Counted from the first letter of the stretch, positions 43,228 through 52,447 are shown. The stretch: 64,000 bases of DNA from Calidifontibacillus oryziterrae (GCF_000331575.1 NZ_ANOK01000003.1:1-64000), one strand, 5' to 3'. Notes: generated from the sequence alone by a model not told the origin. Translations and numbers: made by a program.

Positions 43228-43794
43228 ATGAAAATTAAGAAAATGATTATTGCTGGAGCATTGACCGGTGGCTTTATTCTTGGGGCGGCGTTTGGTCCAA
43301 GCTTTGGATTTGCAGCAGATGATACTACGATTCAGCCCTATTTTAATGGCAAACAGTTTGCTAGGGGCGGAATGTTTATGGGCCAATATTTTCAAGGTGA
43401 CATGCATGCTGTAATTGCAGAAAAATTAGGGATGACAGCGGATGAACTTTTTGAGGCACGATTAGAAGGTAAGGCAATTGTTGATCTCCTTAAAGCAAAA
43501 GACATTGATGTGGATGAAGTAGTTAACGAAATTGTTGCTGAAAGACAAGCGCAATTGATACAAATGGTAAAAGATAAAGTTATTACCCAATATCAAATGG
43601 ACTATATGCTCGACATGCAAAAAGCCAATATTGAGGCAATGATTGAGGTCGAAGGTCTAGGTCAAGGATACTTTCCTGGTGGAGCGTACATGAATCCAAA
43701 TGCAGATGGAAATTATAGCTATCCAAATCCGGGTATTCGCGGTGGAATGGGACGAGGAATGGCTAGAGGCATGGGCGGTTGTTGGATGTGGTAG
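43228..43794 (+). CDS. secreted DUF2680/YckD-like protein with Gly/Met-rich tail
   Basis: 188 residues. Signal peptide (KIKKMIIAGALTGGFILGAAF...FAAD). The middle has two helical repeats of the kind seen in YckD/DUF2680 proteins (AEKLGMTADELFEARLEGKAIVDLLKAKDIDVDEV), followed by a tail where Gly, Arg and Met alternate (GGMGRGMARGMGG) ending CWMW. It sits just upstream of a two-component system whose sensor has a Met-rich outer segment. A metal-binding or envelope-stress role is possible (inference). ATG 43228 preferred with aaaggtgg 9 bases upstream. Confidence 0.75.
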   Translation: MKIKKMIIAGALTGGFILGAAFGPSFGFAADDTTIQPYFNGKQFARGGMFMGQYFQGDMHAVIAEKLGMTADELFEARLEGKAIVDLLKAKDIDVDEVVNEIVAERQAQLIQMVKDKVITQYQMDYMLDMQKANIEAMIEVEGLGQGYFPGGAYMNPNADGNYSYPNPGIRGGMGRGMARGMGGCWMW

Positions 43795-43802
43795 AACGTT
43801 AC

Positions 43803-43837
43803 AGCTCTGAAGGATGATCACTTCAGGGCTTTTTTGT
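43803..43837 (+). terminator. terminator after DUF2680-like gene
   Basis: AGCTCTGAAG / CTTCAGGGCT stem followed by six T. Confidence 0.9.
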
Positions 43838-44136
43838 TGTTTAGGTAATTATAAAATTTGATCCTGTGGATAAATACTATAGCACAGAGAGTAGTCGTCC
43901 AGCGCAAGCGCCCAGCGACTAGTAAACTTCGCTCATCTCTTTTGCGATAAGTCAACATCGACTAAGTCCCTCGACGTGTTTCCTTTATTTCAGTCGATGC
44001 GCTCTTAGTTTATACGTCGCTAATCAGGGCGCCTATAGCTTTTGTTCTCGGGCTTGGAAATGTTCGTATATTAGCCATTAAATACAAAAGCGTTAGGGGC
44101 CTTTCATTTTATAATAGGGGTAGGAGGTGGGTATCA
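43838..44136. other. intergenic region mostly made of a dispersed repeat
   Basis: 299 bases without a gene, occupied chiefly by the element at 43894-44046, then the leader and taggaggtgg site of the response regulator gene. Confidence 0.75.
43894..44046. repeat. ~150-bp dispersed palindromic element (MITE-like)
   Basis: GC content is well above the surroundings. It begins GTCGTCCAGCGCAAGCGCC and ends GGGCGCCTATAGCTTTTG. The ends are partial inverted repeats (AGCGCAAGCGCCC..AGCGAC against GTCGCTAATCAGGGCGCC..AGCT), and the interior has TCAACATCGACTAAG / CTCGACG..CAGTCGATGCGCTC words. From memory this matches a class of ~150-bp intergenic repeats scattered in Bacillus genomes. Only one copy is in this window. 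Confidence 0.65.
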
Positions 44137-44829
44137 ATGGCAAAAAAAGTTTTAGTTGTCGATGATGAACACAATTTAAGAGAGACAATTGGATCTTATT
44201 TAAGGAATGAAGGCTATGAAATAGTTGAAGCTTCAAATGGAACCATCGCAGTACAACTAATAAAGGATAACAAAATTGATATGGTTCTATTAGATATCAT
44301 GATGCCGGAAATGGATGGCTATCAGGCTCTTCGAGAAATTCGCTCGATTCAGAAGAAAATCCCTGTTATTATGCTGACTGCTAAAACAGATGAAGTCGAT
44401 AAATTACTAGGGCTTGAAATGGGTGCTGATGATTATATTACAAAGCCATTCAGCATGAGGGAACTAGCTGCGCGAATAAAGGCAGTTTTAAGAAGAAGTA
44501 TGCCAAAGGAAGAAGAAGAGGATGAAATAATAGAACGTGGTGACATGATAATTAATCTATCAACCTATGAGGTTTTTGTAAAAGGACAAAAAATTAATTT
44601 AACCCCAACCGAATATAGCATTTTAGTAACATTGGCACAAAAGCCTGGACGTGTTTATAGTCGTCTTCAGTTAATGAATAATGCATTTGGAGAAGCATAT
44701 GCCAATTATGAACGTTCAATCGATACCCATGTTAGCAACTTAAGAAAAAAAGTAGAGGATGATCCCCATAATCCTATTTATATCCATACTTTATATGGTA
44801 TTGGTTATCGGTTTGGTGGGGAGCTATGA
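44137..44829 (+). CDS. OmpR-family response regulator
   Basis: 230 residues. Receiver with acidic pair Asp9/Asp10, phosphoacceptor Asp53 (LLDIMMPEMDGY), Thr/Lys of the switch (MLTAKT, TKPFS), and a C-terminal winged helix ending SIDTHVSNLRKKVEDD...GIGYRFGG. Strong taggaggtggg site. Overlaps the sensor kinase gene by four bases (ATGA). Likely regulates the upstream secreted DUF2680-like gene or envelope genes (inference). Confidence 0.95.
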   Translation: MAKKVLVVDDEHNLRETIGSYLRNEGYEIVEASNGTIAVQLIKDNKIDMVLLDIMMPEMDGYQALREIRSIQKKIPVIMLTAKTDEVDKLLGLEMGADDYITKPFSMRELAARIKAVLRRSMPKEEEEDEIIERGDMIINLSTYEVFVKGQKINLTPTEYSILVTLAQKPGRVYSRLQLMNNAFGEAYANYERSIDTHVSNLRKKVEDDPHNPIYIHTLYGIGYRFGGEL

Positions 44830-46238
44830 AACTTCGAACAAAAATGATTGTTGCTTTTACAACAGTAGTATTGATTATGGGAATCTTTCAATATTTATAC
44901 TTTCAGCAAAGGATTTCGTCACAATTTCAGCAGTTTCTAGATAACCAACAACTAGGAGTTATGACTAGATTGGAAATGTACTTTGAGGATTATTATAAGC
45001 TAAATGGCTCTTTCGCTAATATTGAGGATATTCTTAAATCCAATGTAATGATGCAAGGTATGGGTAGAAGACATGTTGGAATGCAGACGCAAGGGATGCC
45101 TCTACTATACAACTTACAGTTAGTTATTGCGGATCATAATGGTGAGATAATCGCTGACTCGCAGGATATCTACAATGGGAAACTGGCAAATCAAATCTCG
45201 GGAACACACAGGGACTTAATTGTTGATGGACGTAAAATTGGTGAATTAATCGTTATTCGTGGTCAAGATATAATGATACAAAATTTAGCATCACAATTCA
45301 TGAAATCAACTAATTTTACCATTCTATTAGGTACATTAATTGGCAGTATCATTGCGGTTCTTTTAGGGGGTTTTTTTGCTCGAGAATTAACATCTCCTTT
45401 AACAAAATTAATGGAGGGAATTAAGCGACTTTCCTCAGGAGATACGACCTTCCGAGTTCAACTGTCAAAAAAAGATGAGTTTTTCCTTTTAGCGAAAGCC
45501 TTTAATCAAATGTCGGAGCAATTAAGCCATAATGAGAAATTGCGACAAAAATTAATGGCGGATGTTGCCCATGAATTACGGACACCCCTAACAGTAATCA
45601 GAGGAAAGCTTGAATCGATTCAGGAAGGGGTTATTGAAGCAAACGAAAAAGAAATAATGCTTTTAGTGGATGATGTTTACAGGCTATCAAGGTTAGTAAA
45701 CGATCTTCAACAGTTAAGTCTAGCTGAAGCAGGAAAGCTGCCTTTACATAAACAACCAATAAACATTTATCAATTTCTTCAAAAAATAGTCGCGAACTTT
45801 AGCGTCTTAGCAGAAGAAAAAAATATCTCGTTAACGATTCATACAACGTCAGAAGATATCATTATATCGATTGACGAAGATCGTATGACTCAAGTAATTG
45901 TCAATTTTTTGGATAATGCACTTCGTCATACGCCTAATAATGGACAAATAATAATCAAATTAACTAATGATCATTTTAGCAATCGGACGCTTATTACAAT
46001 TTCAGATACCGGACCCGGAATTGAGCCCGAGCTTTTACCTTATATTTTTGAAAGGTTTTCCCGTACTGACGAGTCTAGAAGCCGTGACCACGGTGGGGCA
46101 GGTCTTGGTTTATCGATCGCAAAAGGTTTTGTCGAGGCACATCATGGGACGATTTCTGTTCACAGCGAAAAAGGTAAAGGAACATCTTTTCAAATCGAAT
46201 TACCTAAAGGGGATAATAGAACTTATAATATTTCTTGA
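44826..46238 (+). CDS. membrane sensor histidine kinase with Met-rich sensor loop
   Basis: 470 residues. Helix 1 (~7-26), extracytoplasmic sensor (~27-163), helix 2 (~164-184), HAMP (~185-237), HisKA with phospho-His249 (DVAHELRTPLT), and HATPase_c with NFLDNALRHTPNN, DTGPGIEPE and GGAGLGLSIAKG. Residues 75-91 of the sensor hold five Met and one His (MM..GM..RRHVGM....GM), a pattern used by copper/silver-binding proteins. Forms a pair with the OmpR-type regulator. Confidence 0.94.
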   Translation: MKLRTKMIVAFTTVVLIMGIFQYLYFQQRISSQFQQFLDNQQLGVMTRLEMYFEDYYKLNGSFANIEDILKSNVMMQGMGRRHVGMQTQGMPLLYNLQLVIADHNGEIIADSQDIYNGKLANQISGTHRDLIVDGRKIGELIVIRGQDIMIQNLASQFMKSTNFTILLGTLIGSIIAVLLGGFFARELTSPLTKLMEGIKRLSSGDTTFRVQLSKKDEFFLLAKAFNQMSEQLSHNEKLRQKLMADVAHELRTPLTVIRGKLESIQEGVIEANEKEIMLLVDDVYRLSRLVNDLQQLSLAEAGKLPLHKQPINIYQFLQKIVANFSVLAEEKNISLTIHTTSEDIIISIDEDRMTQVIVNFLDNALRHTPNNGQIIIKLTNDHFSNRTLITISDTGPGIEPELLPYIFERFSRTDESRSRDHGGAGLGLSIAKGFVEAHHGTISVHSEKGKGTSFQIELPKGDNRTYNIS

Positions 46239-46423
46239 AATTGTGACATATTTCAAGGATGCAAAATGAATAATGGATTATAATTAAATGTAATATTCGA
46301 AAAATAAAAAAATCTCATTCAATGGAGGCTGATTCCAACTTTAAAGAGAAAAACATTCATGACGGTAAGGTGTGATTTTCCTTGCATCTAATCCTTCATG
46401 ATTTATGAAAGGAGTGATAAAAA

Positions 46424-47560
46424 ATGAAAACAAAATGTATTGCCATGCTTTTAGCAGGTGGAAAAGGGACACGGTTAAAACAACTTACAAGTCATATTCC
46501 AAAGCCAGCAGTACCTTTTGGTGGTAGGTATCGAATCATTGACTTTGTATTAAGTAATTGTAGAAACTCCTCTATTAAAAATATAGGAGTTTTAACACAA
46601 TATGCTCGGAATCCTCTTCATGAATATTTAGGAAATGGGAAGAAATGGGGATTAAACGGGGGATTAACTCTTTTACCTCCTTATCAATATGGATTGCAAA
46701 AACAATGGTATGATGGTACAGCAAATGCAGTTTTTCAAAATCTAGATTTTATTGAAGAACATAATCCCGAACATGTACTAATTTTAGCAGCAGACCATAT
46801 TTATAAAATGGATTATAATGAGATGCTTTATGATCATATGAATGCTGATGCAGATATCACAATAGCTGTGCAAAAAGTTCCTCTTATGGAGGCAAGTCGA
46901 TTTGGGATAATGATCACGAATGCCGAAGGTAGGATAATTAAATTTGAAGAAAAACCGATATATCCATTATCTGATTTAGCTTCAATGGGAATTTATTTAT
47001 TCAAATGGAGGCCGTTTAAAGAATGGATCGAAAGTGGTATAAATAAATATGAAAATTCTGATTTTGGACATGATGTCATTCCAACTATGTTAATGGATGG
47101 GTATCACTTACATGCACATCATTTTAATACATATTGGCGAGATGTTGGTACAATAGAAAGTTATTGGGAAGCCAATATGGATCTATTAAAAGAAGAGAAA
47201 AATGTTTTTTTTGAAAAGAAGAATTGGGATATATATACGGACTGTTCACCTCAAGCTCCAAGATATATCAGTCCTACTGCTGTTATTCGAAATTCAATTA
47301 TTAACGAGGGATGTAAAATATATGGTGAGGTCATAAACTCTGTAATATTTTTCGGTGTTAGTATTGGTCACGGGAGCATAATTAAGGATTCAATTGTGTT
47401 ACCCTTTTCAACCATTGGGAAAAATGTAATAATAGAAAAATCCGTAGTAAATAGTAATACATCGATCCTCGATAATAGTTGGATCCATTCTAATACAATT
47501 ACATTCGTAAGAAACGATGAACCACCTCAAACGAAAAGAATCATCACAAATGTTTTTTAG
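46424..47560 (+). CDS. glgC: glucose-1-phosphate adenylyltransferase (GlgC-like)
   Basis: 378 residues. Nucleotide-binding LAGGKGTRLKQLTSHIPKPAVPFGGRYRIIDFVLSN, LAADHIYKMDY, KFEEKP, then a left-handed beta-helix. Makes ADP-glucose for glycogen. Unlike the Bacillus glgBCDAP operon it stands alone: no glgD, glgA or glgB nearby. gaaaggagtg site, ATG start, own terminator. May support a non-glycogen use of ADP-glucose or lie apart from the rest of the pathway. Confidence 0.93.
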   Translation: MKTKCIAMLLAGGKGTRLKQLTSHIPKPAVPFGGRYRIIDFVLSNCRNSSIKNIGVLTQYARNPLHEYLGNGKKWGLNGGLTLLPPYQYGLQKQWYDGTANAVFQNLDFIEEHNPEHVLILAADHIYKMDYNEMLYDHMNADADITIAVQKVPLMEASRFGIMITNAEGRIIKFEEKPIYPLSDLASMGIYLFKWRPFKEWIESGINKYENSDFGHDVIPTMLMDGYHLHAHHFNTYWRDVGTIESYWEANMDLLKEEKNVFFEKKNWDIYTDCSPQAPRYISPTAVIRNSIINEGCKIYGEVINSVIFFGVSIGHGSIIKDSIVLPFSTIGKNVIIEKSVVNSNTSILDNSWIHSNTITFVRNDEPPQTKRIITNVF

Positions 47561-47694
47561 ATGGAACGAAATGGTTTGTGATTGGTAACACCTCTCTGAA
47601 TATCTCTACAAAATTACTCGTTTTTTCCTCATACGTTATTGCAAACACAATGATTTACAATCCATTATTATATAACGAAATTTAAACAGTGAAG

Positions 47695-47725
47695 GGATTC
47701 TATAAAATCCTTTCACTGTTTTTTG
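47695..47725 (+). terminator. terminator after glgC
   Basis: ACAGTGAAGGGATT / AATCCTTTCACTGT stem with one mismatch and six T after it. Confidence 0.9.
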
Positions 47726-47736
47726 ATGCTCAAAAT

Positions 47737-47775
47737 TAGGGTATTTTATACTTGAAAATAAGGGTTTACCCTGAT
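47737..47775 (+). promoter_or_regulatory. conserved upstream motif, copy 1 (MCP gene)
   Basis: TAGGGTATTTTATAC, a short variable spacer, then AAATAAGGG-TTT-ACCCTGAT. A nearly identical block occurs at 52103-52140 upstream of the Spo0E-like gene. Contains an AGGG/CCCT palindrome. Possible binding site or alternative-sigma promoter shared by the two genes. Confidence 0.55.
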
Positions 47776-47887
47776 GCAAACTTTTTGTAATAAATGGATA
47801 ATGAAATAAATGACAACAAATTAAAATATTATTTCATTATTTTGCCAAATACAAGTATCTATCTAATAAAATGGAGGGGGAATTAAG

Positions 47888-49441
47888 ATGAGGAGTTTGC
47901 GGGTAAAAATATTAGGAAGTTTTACGATTATTTTAACGATAGTAATGGCTTACATGGTATACAATTTTATTCAAACAAATAATTTTAAAACAAAGGTCGA
48001 ACAAGTTCTTGGAGATGAGTTGCGTGAACTCGTCTTATGGCAAAACTTAAGCTATGACTTTGCCAGTCGATTAGCATATTTGAGAGCATATGTAGTATCA
48101 GAAGGGGTTGAATCAAATAAAGAGGAATTTGATCGACTTACTGAGGAAATCCACCAAATTAAAGAGGAATTGCTAACCTTAGGCATATCAGAGGAACAAA
48201 TGGATGTTTTTAAGAAAAACGAGCAGTCTGAACAAACAACAACGAGATTTTTCGAATTATTTCATGTTGATCGTGAGGCAGCCATGGCAATTGCAGGAGA
48301 TCCATTAGAAAGACAGCGTAATAATGAAATGGTTGCTGCTAGTAGGGAAGCAGCAAATCAAAGTGAAGTAGTCATGGTTGAACTTAGGGAACAAGTTACG
48401 GAAACAGGTAATACTATCATGCTTATAACTGTCTTAATTAGCATTATCTCAATTGCTATTGGAATCTTAATAGCTGTTATGTTATCGAATAGAATTACAA
48501 ATCCGATTGTTGAAGTAGTTAACAGAGTCAAAAAAGTAGCCTCAGGGGACTTAACAGGTGAAAAAATTGTAATCAAAGCTAAGGATGAAATTGGTCAATT
48601 AGCAAAATCAATGAATGAGATGGTTTTATCACTACGGGAGTTAATTGGTGATGTCCTTGAAAATGCTAATAATTTAGCAGCTAGTTCCGAAGAAATTTCA
48701 GCAAGTACGGAACAAATAGCTACAGGTAGTCAACAACAGGCAAATAATGCCGGTCTTGCTTCAGAAATGGTAAAAGAAATGGTAAATGCCATCCAAGCAG
48801 TTTCAGTCAATGCAGAACAAACATCTGATTCATCAAAAGAAATGGTAACTTCTGCTGAAAAGGGAAATGAGGTTATTAAAGAGACGCTGAGTGGGATGAC
48901 AGAGATTAGCAATAAAATTTCAGAATTATCTAGTAAGTCCATGCAAATTGGAGAGATTATTGAAGTAATTGATGATATTGCTGAGCAAACAAATTTATTA
49001 GCTTTAAATGCTGCGATTGAGGCTGCACGTGCTGGTGAAGCAGGAAAAGGGTTTGCAGTTGTTGCCGATGAAGTGCGCAAGTTGGCAGAGCGGAGCAGCA
49101 AAGCGACGAAAGAAATATCGGAGCTAATTCAATCCATACAAGAAAACACGGATGCTTCTGTAGAAGCAGTAGAATCAGGAAATGAAAAAGCGATTAATGC
49201 AGGACATGCATTTGAAGAAATTATTAATTTAGTAAAGGTTTCCGCTAGTAAAGTTGCTGAAATTGCGGCAGCAAGCGAGGAACAAAACGCACAATCACAG
49301 GAGGTATTGCAAGCAGTTGAAAGCATCGCGGCCGTCTCTGAAGAAACGGCTGCTGGGGTTCAAGAAACAGCTGCGACTGCTCAGGATTTAGCCAAAATGG
49401 CGGAATCATTGTCCCAATTGGCTGCAAAATTTAATATTTAA
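47888..49441 (+). CDS. methyl-accepting chemotaxis protein with 4-helix-bundle sensor
   Basis: 517 residues of classical topology. Helix 1 (~7-27), extracytoplasmic helical sensor (~28-177, four-helix-bundle-like), helix 2 (~178-200), HAMP ([22 protein letters not shown]), then the methylation coiled coil and the tip [19 protein letters not shown] / [11 protein letters not shown]. Ligand unknown. ggaggggg site, ATG start, terminator after. Its leader shares a motif with the Spo0E-like gene. Confidence 0.95.
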   Translation: MRSLRVKILGSFTIILTIVMAYMVYNFIQTNNFKTKVEQVLGDELRELVLWQNLSYDFASRLAYLRAYVVSEGVESNKEEFDRLTEEIHQIKEELLTLGISEEQMDVFKKNEQSEQTTTRFFELFHVDREAAMAIAGDPLERQRNNEMVAASREAANQSEVVMVELREQVTETGNTIMLITVLISIISIAIGILIAVMLSNRITNPIVEVVNRVKKVASGDLTGEKIVIKAKDEIGQLAKSMNEMVLSLRELIGDVLENANNLAASSEEISASTEQIATGSQQQANNAGLASEMVKEMVNAIQAVSVNAEQTSDSSKEMVTSAEKGNEVIKETLSGMTEISNKISELSSKSMQIGEIIEVIDDIAEQTNLLALNAAIEAARAGEAGKGFAVVADEVRKLAERSSKATKEISELIQSIQENTDASVEAVESGNEKAINAGHAFEEIINLVKVSASKVAEIAAASEEQNAQSQEVLQAVESIAAVSEETAAGVQETAATAQDLAKMAESLSQLAAKFNI

Positions 49442-49449
49442 TTGAAAGA

Positions 49450-49490
49450 GGGAAAATCCGTTACCAAACTAGGTAATGGATTTTCCCTTT
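49450..49490 (+). terminator. terminator after MCP gene
   Basis: GGGAAAATCC / GGATTTTCCC outer stem with an inner TTACC/GGTAA stem, then TTT. Confidence 0.9.
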
Positions 49491-49583
49491 GACAATAAGT
49501 GTGAACAGGTATAGATTCTTATTATAGTATATTTGTAAATACAATTATTACTAATGTGATAATAATGAAAAGAAGGGTTTTTA

Positions 49584-51350
49584 ATGTTGGGGAGCAAGGG
49601 CTTATTTTGTGGGAGATTTTCGGGGTATTCTTTGCAAGGGTTCCAGAAAGATTTAATCTCTGGTTTGGTAGTTGGTGTTATTGCAATTCCACTTGGGATG
49701 GCATTTGCAATTGCATCCGGTGTAAAACCTGAATATGGTATCTATACAACGATCATTGCAGGTATTCTTATTTCATTATTTGGCGGTTCAAGATATCAAA
49801 TTGGCGGACCGACAGGTGCCTTTATCCCTGTATTGTTAGGGGTTGTAATGACATATGGATATGAAAACCTTTTAATTGCCGGCTTTTTAGCTGGGATTAT
49901 TCTTTTTTTAATGGGGGTTTTCAAGCTTGGTTCATTAATTAAATTTATCCCAAGGCCTGTAACCATTGGATTCACAGCTGGAATCGCAGTCATAATATTT
50001 GTTGGTCAGATCCCCAACTTCTTGGGACTTGAAAATGTAAAAAGCCATGAATTATTTGTTGAAAACATAAAGGAAATCGCAAACCATATTGACACAATAA
50101 ATATTTATAGTGTTATAACGGCAATAATTTGTTTAGTGACGATACTCATTTCACCTAAAGCATTTCCGAAAATACCTGGACCGTTAATAGGTTTGTTATT
50201 ATCTGCTGTAGTAGCTAATTTGTTATACCCAAACCAAGTAGCTACAATTGGCTCAACATTCGGTGGAATTCCGAATCATTTACCTGAATTTTCATTTCCA
50301 GAAATTACATTTGAGAAGATTCAATTATTAATAAGACCGGCTTTTATTATTGCAATTTTAGGTGGAATTGAATCCTTATTATCAGCAGTTGTTGCTGACG
50401 GCATGACAAATAGTAAGCATAATAGTAACCGTGAACTTGTAGGTCAAGGTATTGCTAATATTGTAACACCGCTATTTGGTGGAATTCCGGCAACTGGTGC
50501 AATTGCTAGAACTGCTACTAATATAAAAAACGGTGCTGTCTCACCAATTTCAGGAATTATTCATGGTATTATGGTATTAAGCATCTTGTTACTTTTTGCT
50601 CCGTATGCATCGAATATTCCATTGGCAAGTATGGCACCAATTTTAATGGTAGTTGCTTGGAATATGAGTGAACGACATGTTTTTTATCATGTGTTAAAGC
50701 TTAAAACAGAAGATTCAATTGTCTTGGTGGTTACTTTTCTATTAACTGTATTTGTTAATTTAACGACTGCTGTTGAAATTGGATTGATTTTGGCTATATT
50801 ACTATTCACAAAGCGGATGAGTGATATAATGGTCATTCAGAAGGCATTGCCAAATCCAAATGTAAAAAATGAAAAAATGGATTCGCACATGGTTACGGAT
50901 GGGCACGATTGCCCGCAAATTAGTATTTATAATATTGAAGGTCCATTGTTTTTTGGTGCTGCCCAAACATTTGAACAAACTTTAACAAATACAATTCATT
51001 TCAAGCCAAAAGTATTATTATTAAGAATGAGTAAAGTGCCATTTATGGATGCAACAGGTGAATCGAACTTGTCCTACATTGTTAAGGATTTTGCAAAGCA
51101 TGGTGTTGTATTAATTTCCGGAATAAAGCCACAGCCTAAAAGTGTTTTAGAAAAAACTGGATTATACCATTTAATCGGGAAGGACCATTTCTTTGAACAT
51201 ACGGGTGAAGCGATCAATTATGCGTTAAGTAGTTTAAACAAAGATAAGTGTATTGGATGTAAGCACTTTGCTTTTAGGGAGTGTAAAGCTCTTTCATGTT
51301 CAATGGATTCTATTGATAGCTCAAAAAGAGGCGAAGTTTCTTCATCATAA
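49584..51350 (+). CDS. SulP-family anion transporter with STAS domain and Cys-rich tail
   Basis: 588 residues. About 11-12 membrane helices starting DLISGLVVGVIAIPLGMAFAIASG with GGSRYQIGGPTGAF, the SulP core. A STAS domain lies near 430-545 (ISIYNIEGPLFFGAA...LRMSKVPFMDATG). Usual substrates are sulfate, bicarbonate or dicarboxylates. The last ~35 residues carry four Cys (KCIGCKHFAFRECKALSC), unusual for the family and possibly a metal or redox site. agaaggg site, ATG start. Followed 15 bases later by an HTH gene. Confidence 0.92.
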   Translation: MLGSKGLFCGRFSGYSLQGFQKDLISGLVVGVIAIPLGMAFAIASGVKPEYGIYTTIIAGILISLFGGSRYQIGGPTGAFIPVLLGVVMTYGYENLLIAGFLAGIILFLMGVFKLGSLIKFIPRPVTIGFTAGIAVIIFVGQIPNFLGLENVKSHELFVENIKEIANHIDTINIYSVITAIICLVTILISPKAFPKIPGPLIGLLLSAVVANLLYPNQVATIGSTFGGIPNHLPEFSFPEITFEKIQLLIRPAFIIAILGGIESLLSAVVADGMTNSKHNSNRELVGQGIANIVTPLFGGIPATGAIARTATNIKNGAVSPISGIIHGIMVLSILLLFAPYASNIPLASMAPILMVVAWNMSERHVFYHVLKLKTEDSIVLVVTFLLTVFVNLTTAVEIGLILAILLFTKRMSDIMVIQKALPNPNVKNEKMDSHMVTDGHDCPQISIYNIEGPLFFGAAQTFEQTLTNTIHFKPKVLLLRMSKVPFMDATGESNLSYIVKDFAKHGVVLISGIKPQPKSVLEKTGLYHLIGKDHFFEHTGEAINYALSSLNKDKCIGCKHFAFRECKALSCSMDSIDSSKRGEVSSS

Positions 51351-51365
51351 AAAGGAGGGGTGCCC

Positions 51366-51800
51366 ATGTCGAAAACGAAGCTAGAAAACAATAATGATTA
51401 TATCGACAATTACTCGAAAATTGCCAACATTATTGAAGCTAGACGAAAAGAGCTCGGGTTATCCCTCAAAGATTTAGAAGAGTCCACAGGCCTGTGTTCT
51501 CCAGCAATATCACGTTTAACTAGTGTAACAAACCGTCCTAGACTTGATACTTTGTATCGAGTATTAGATGCGCTAGATTTAGATCTAAAAATAGTGCGAA
51601 AAGATAAAGAAAGCACGCAAAAATATAATATGGTGACGAAAGCAAAAAATATTAACCAATATAATGTATGGGTAAAAAAAGGTACAACAATAGATCTATT
51701 AAAAGTGAAAGCTAAAACAAAATATGAAGCACGACAAATCATTAGTGAAACAAATCCAGAATGGCAAGTATGTACGATTGAATTGTATTGCAAAGGATAG
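51366..51800 (+). CDS. XRE-family helix-turn-helix regulator
   Basis: 144 residues. HTH at about 18-72: IIEARRKELGLSLKDLEESTGLCSPAISRLTSVTNRPRLDTLYRVLDALDLDL. The C-terminal ~60 residues (NQYNVWVKKGTTIDLLKVKAKTKYEARQIISETNPEWQV) form a separate small alpha/beta domain I do not recognise. aaaggagggg site; ATG 51366 favoured over GTG 51360. Directly after the SulP gene, so it probably controls that transporter. Confidence 0.85.
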   Translation: MSKTKLENNNDYIDNYSKIANIIEARRKELGLSLKDLEESTGLCSPAISRLTSVTNRPRLDTLYRVLDALDLDLKIVRKDKESTQKYNMVTKAKNINQYNVWVKKGTTIDLLKVKAKTKYEARQIISETNPEWQVCTIELYCKG

Positions 51801-51854
51801 TTGTCCTTTTTAATCAGTTGAAAATTTACTATACTAGGTGGTGGAGGTGAAAAT

Positions 51855-52031
51855 ATGAAAGTAAACTACGATTTAAAGACAGATGTAGATGTTAAGGAAA
51901 TAAAAGAGCTGTTAAAGCCCTTTGGCGGAAGATGTGCAAAGATTGTTGAAGGAAAGCTTGAGTATCAAATAAAAGAAGAAAAAGAGGCAGAAGCATTTTC
52001 GTTTTTAAAAGAAAAAGGTTACATATCTTAA
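51855..52031 (+). CDS. small conserved-looking protein
   Basis: 58 residues, MKVNYDLKTDVDVKEIKE... ending KEKGYIS, with a GGRCAKIVEGKLEYQI middle. Charged, soluble, beta-alpha mixed; no recognised family. Good gtggaggtg site, ATG start, and a terminator right after the stop, so it is a real gene. Transcribed after the SulP and HTH genes. Confidence 0.75.
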   Translation: MKVNYDLKTDVDVKEIKELLKPFGGRCAKIVEGKLEYQIKEEKEAEAFSFLKEKGYIS

Positions 52032-52032
52032 C

Positions 52033-52063
52033 AAAAGGCGTCAATTGGACGCCTTTTGTTTTT
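52033..52063 (+). terminator. terminator after SulP-HTH-58aa unit
   Basis: AAAAGGCGTC-aattg-GACGCCTTTT followed by gttttt. Confidence 0.92.
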
Positions 52064-52102
52064 CTATGGATTATCACTAAAAATTGGATTTAATACCAAA
52101 AA

Positions 52103-52140
52103 TAGGGTATTTTTTACATATAAATAGGGATAACCCTGAT
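52103..52140 (+). promoter_or_regulatory. conserved upstream motif, copy 2 (Spo0E-like gene)
   Basis: TAGGGTATTTTTTAC, spacer, AAATAGGG-ATA-ACCCTGAT. Same order and nearly same spacing as at 47737-47775 upstream of the MCP gene. Confidence 0.55.
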
Positions 52141-52232
52141 ATAAGATTTTTTTATTGTTTGAGAAAATGGACATAATAATAAACTGAAAAAATATTCATT
52201 TTTTTTAGTTATGGACATTTGGAGTGGTTGTT

Positions 52233-52436
52233 ATGTTCTCAAAAACATTTCAAAATAGAATTGATCATTGCTTTCATTATGGAGATTTAGTGAATGAAGC
52301 TAATAGTATTATACGAACGCTGTCTTGTATAAGAAGTCCAGAAACTGAAATATGCAATGTTCTAGAACTATCTAGCAAACTTCAATATATTATGAAACGA
52401 ATGAAACAGCTAAATGATAATAAAATAAAATGTTAA
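52233..52436 (+). CDS. Spo0E-like aspartyl-phosphate phosphatase family protein
   Basis: 67 residues, predicted two-helix hairpin. The C-terminal EICNVLELSSKLQYIMKRM resembles the Spo0E signature (SxxLDxxI), with Gln replacing the usual catalytic Asp, so activity is uncertain. Spo0E-type proteins dephosphorylate Spo0A and delay sporulation. ATG 52233 chosen with ggag 8 bases upstream. Own terminator. Confidence 0.6.
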   Translation: MFSKTFQNRIDHCFHYGDLVNEANSIIRTLSCIRSPETEICNVLELSSKLQYIMKRMKQLNDNKIKC

Positions 52437-52447
52437 AACATTTCTAC

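Larger units (their letters stand above)
47561..47887. other. intergenic: terminator and conserved AGGGTATTTT...ACCCT leader
   Basis: 327 bases without a gene. Holds the glgC terminator (47695-47725) and the motif at 47737-47775 described separately, followed by the ggaggggg site of the MCP gene. Confidence 0.75.
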
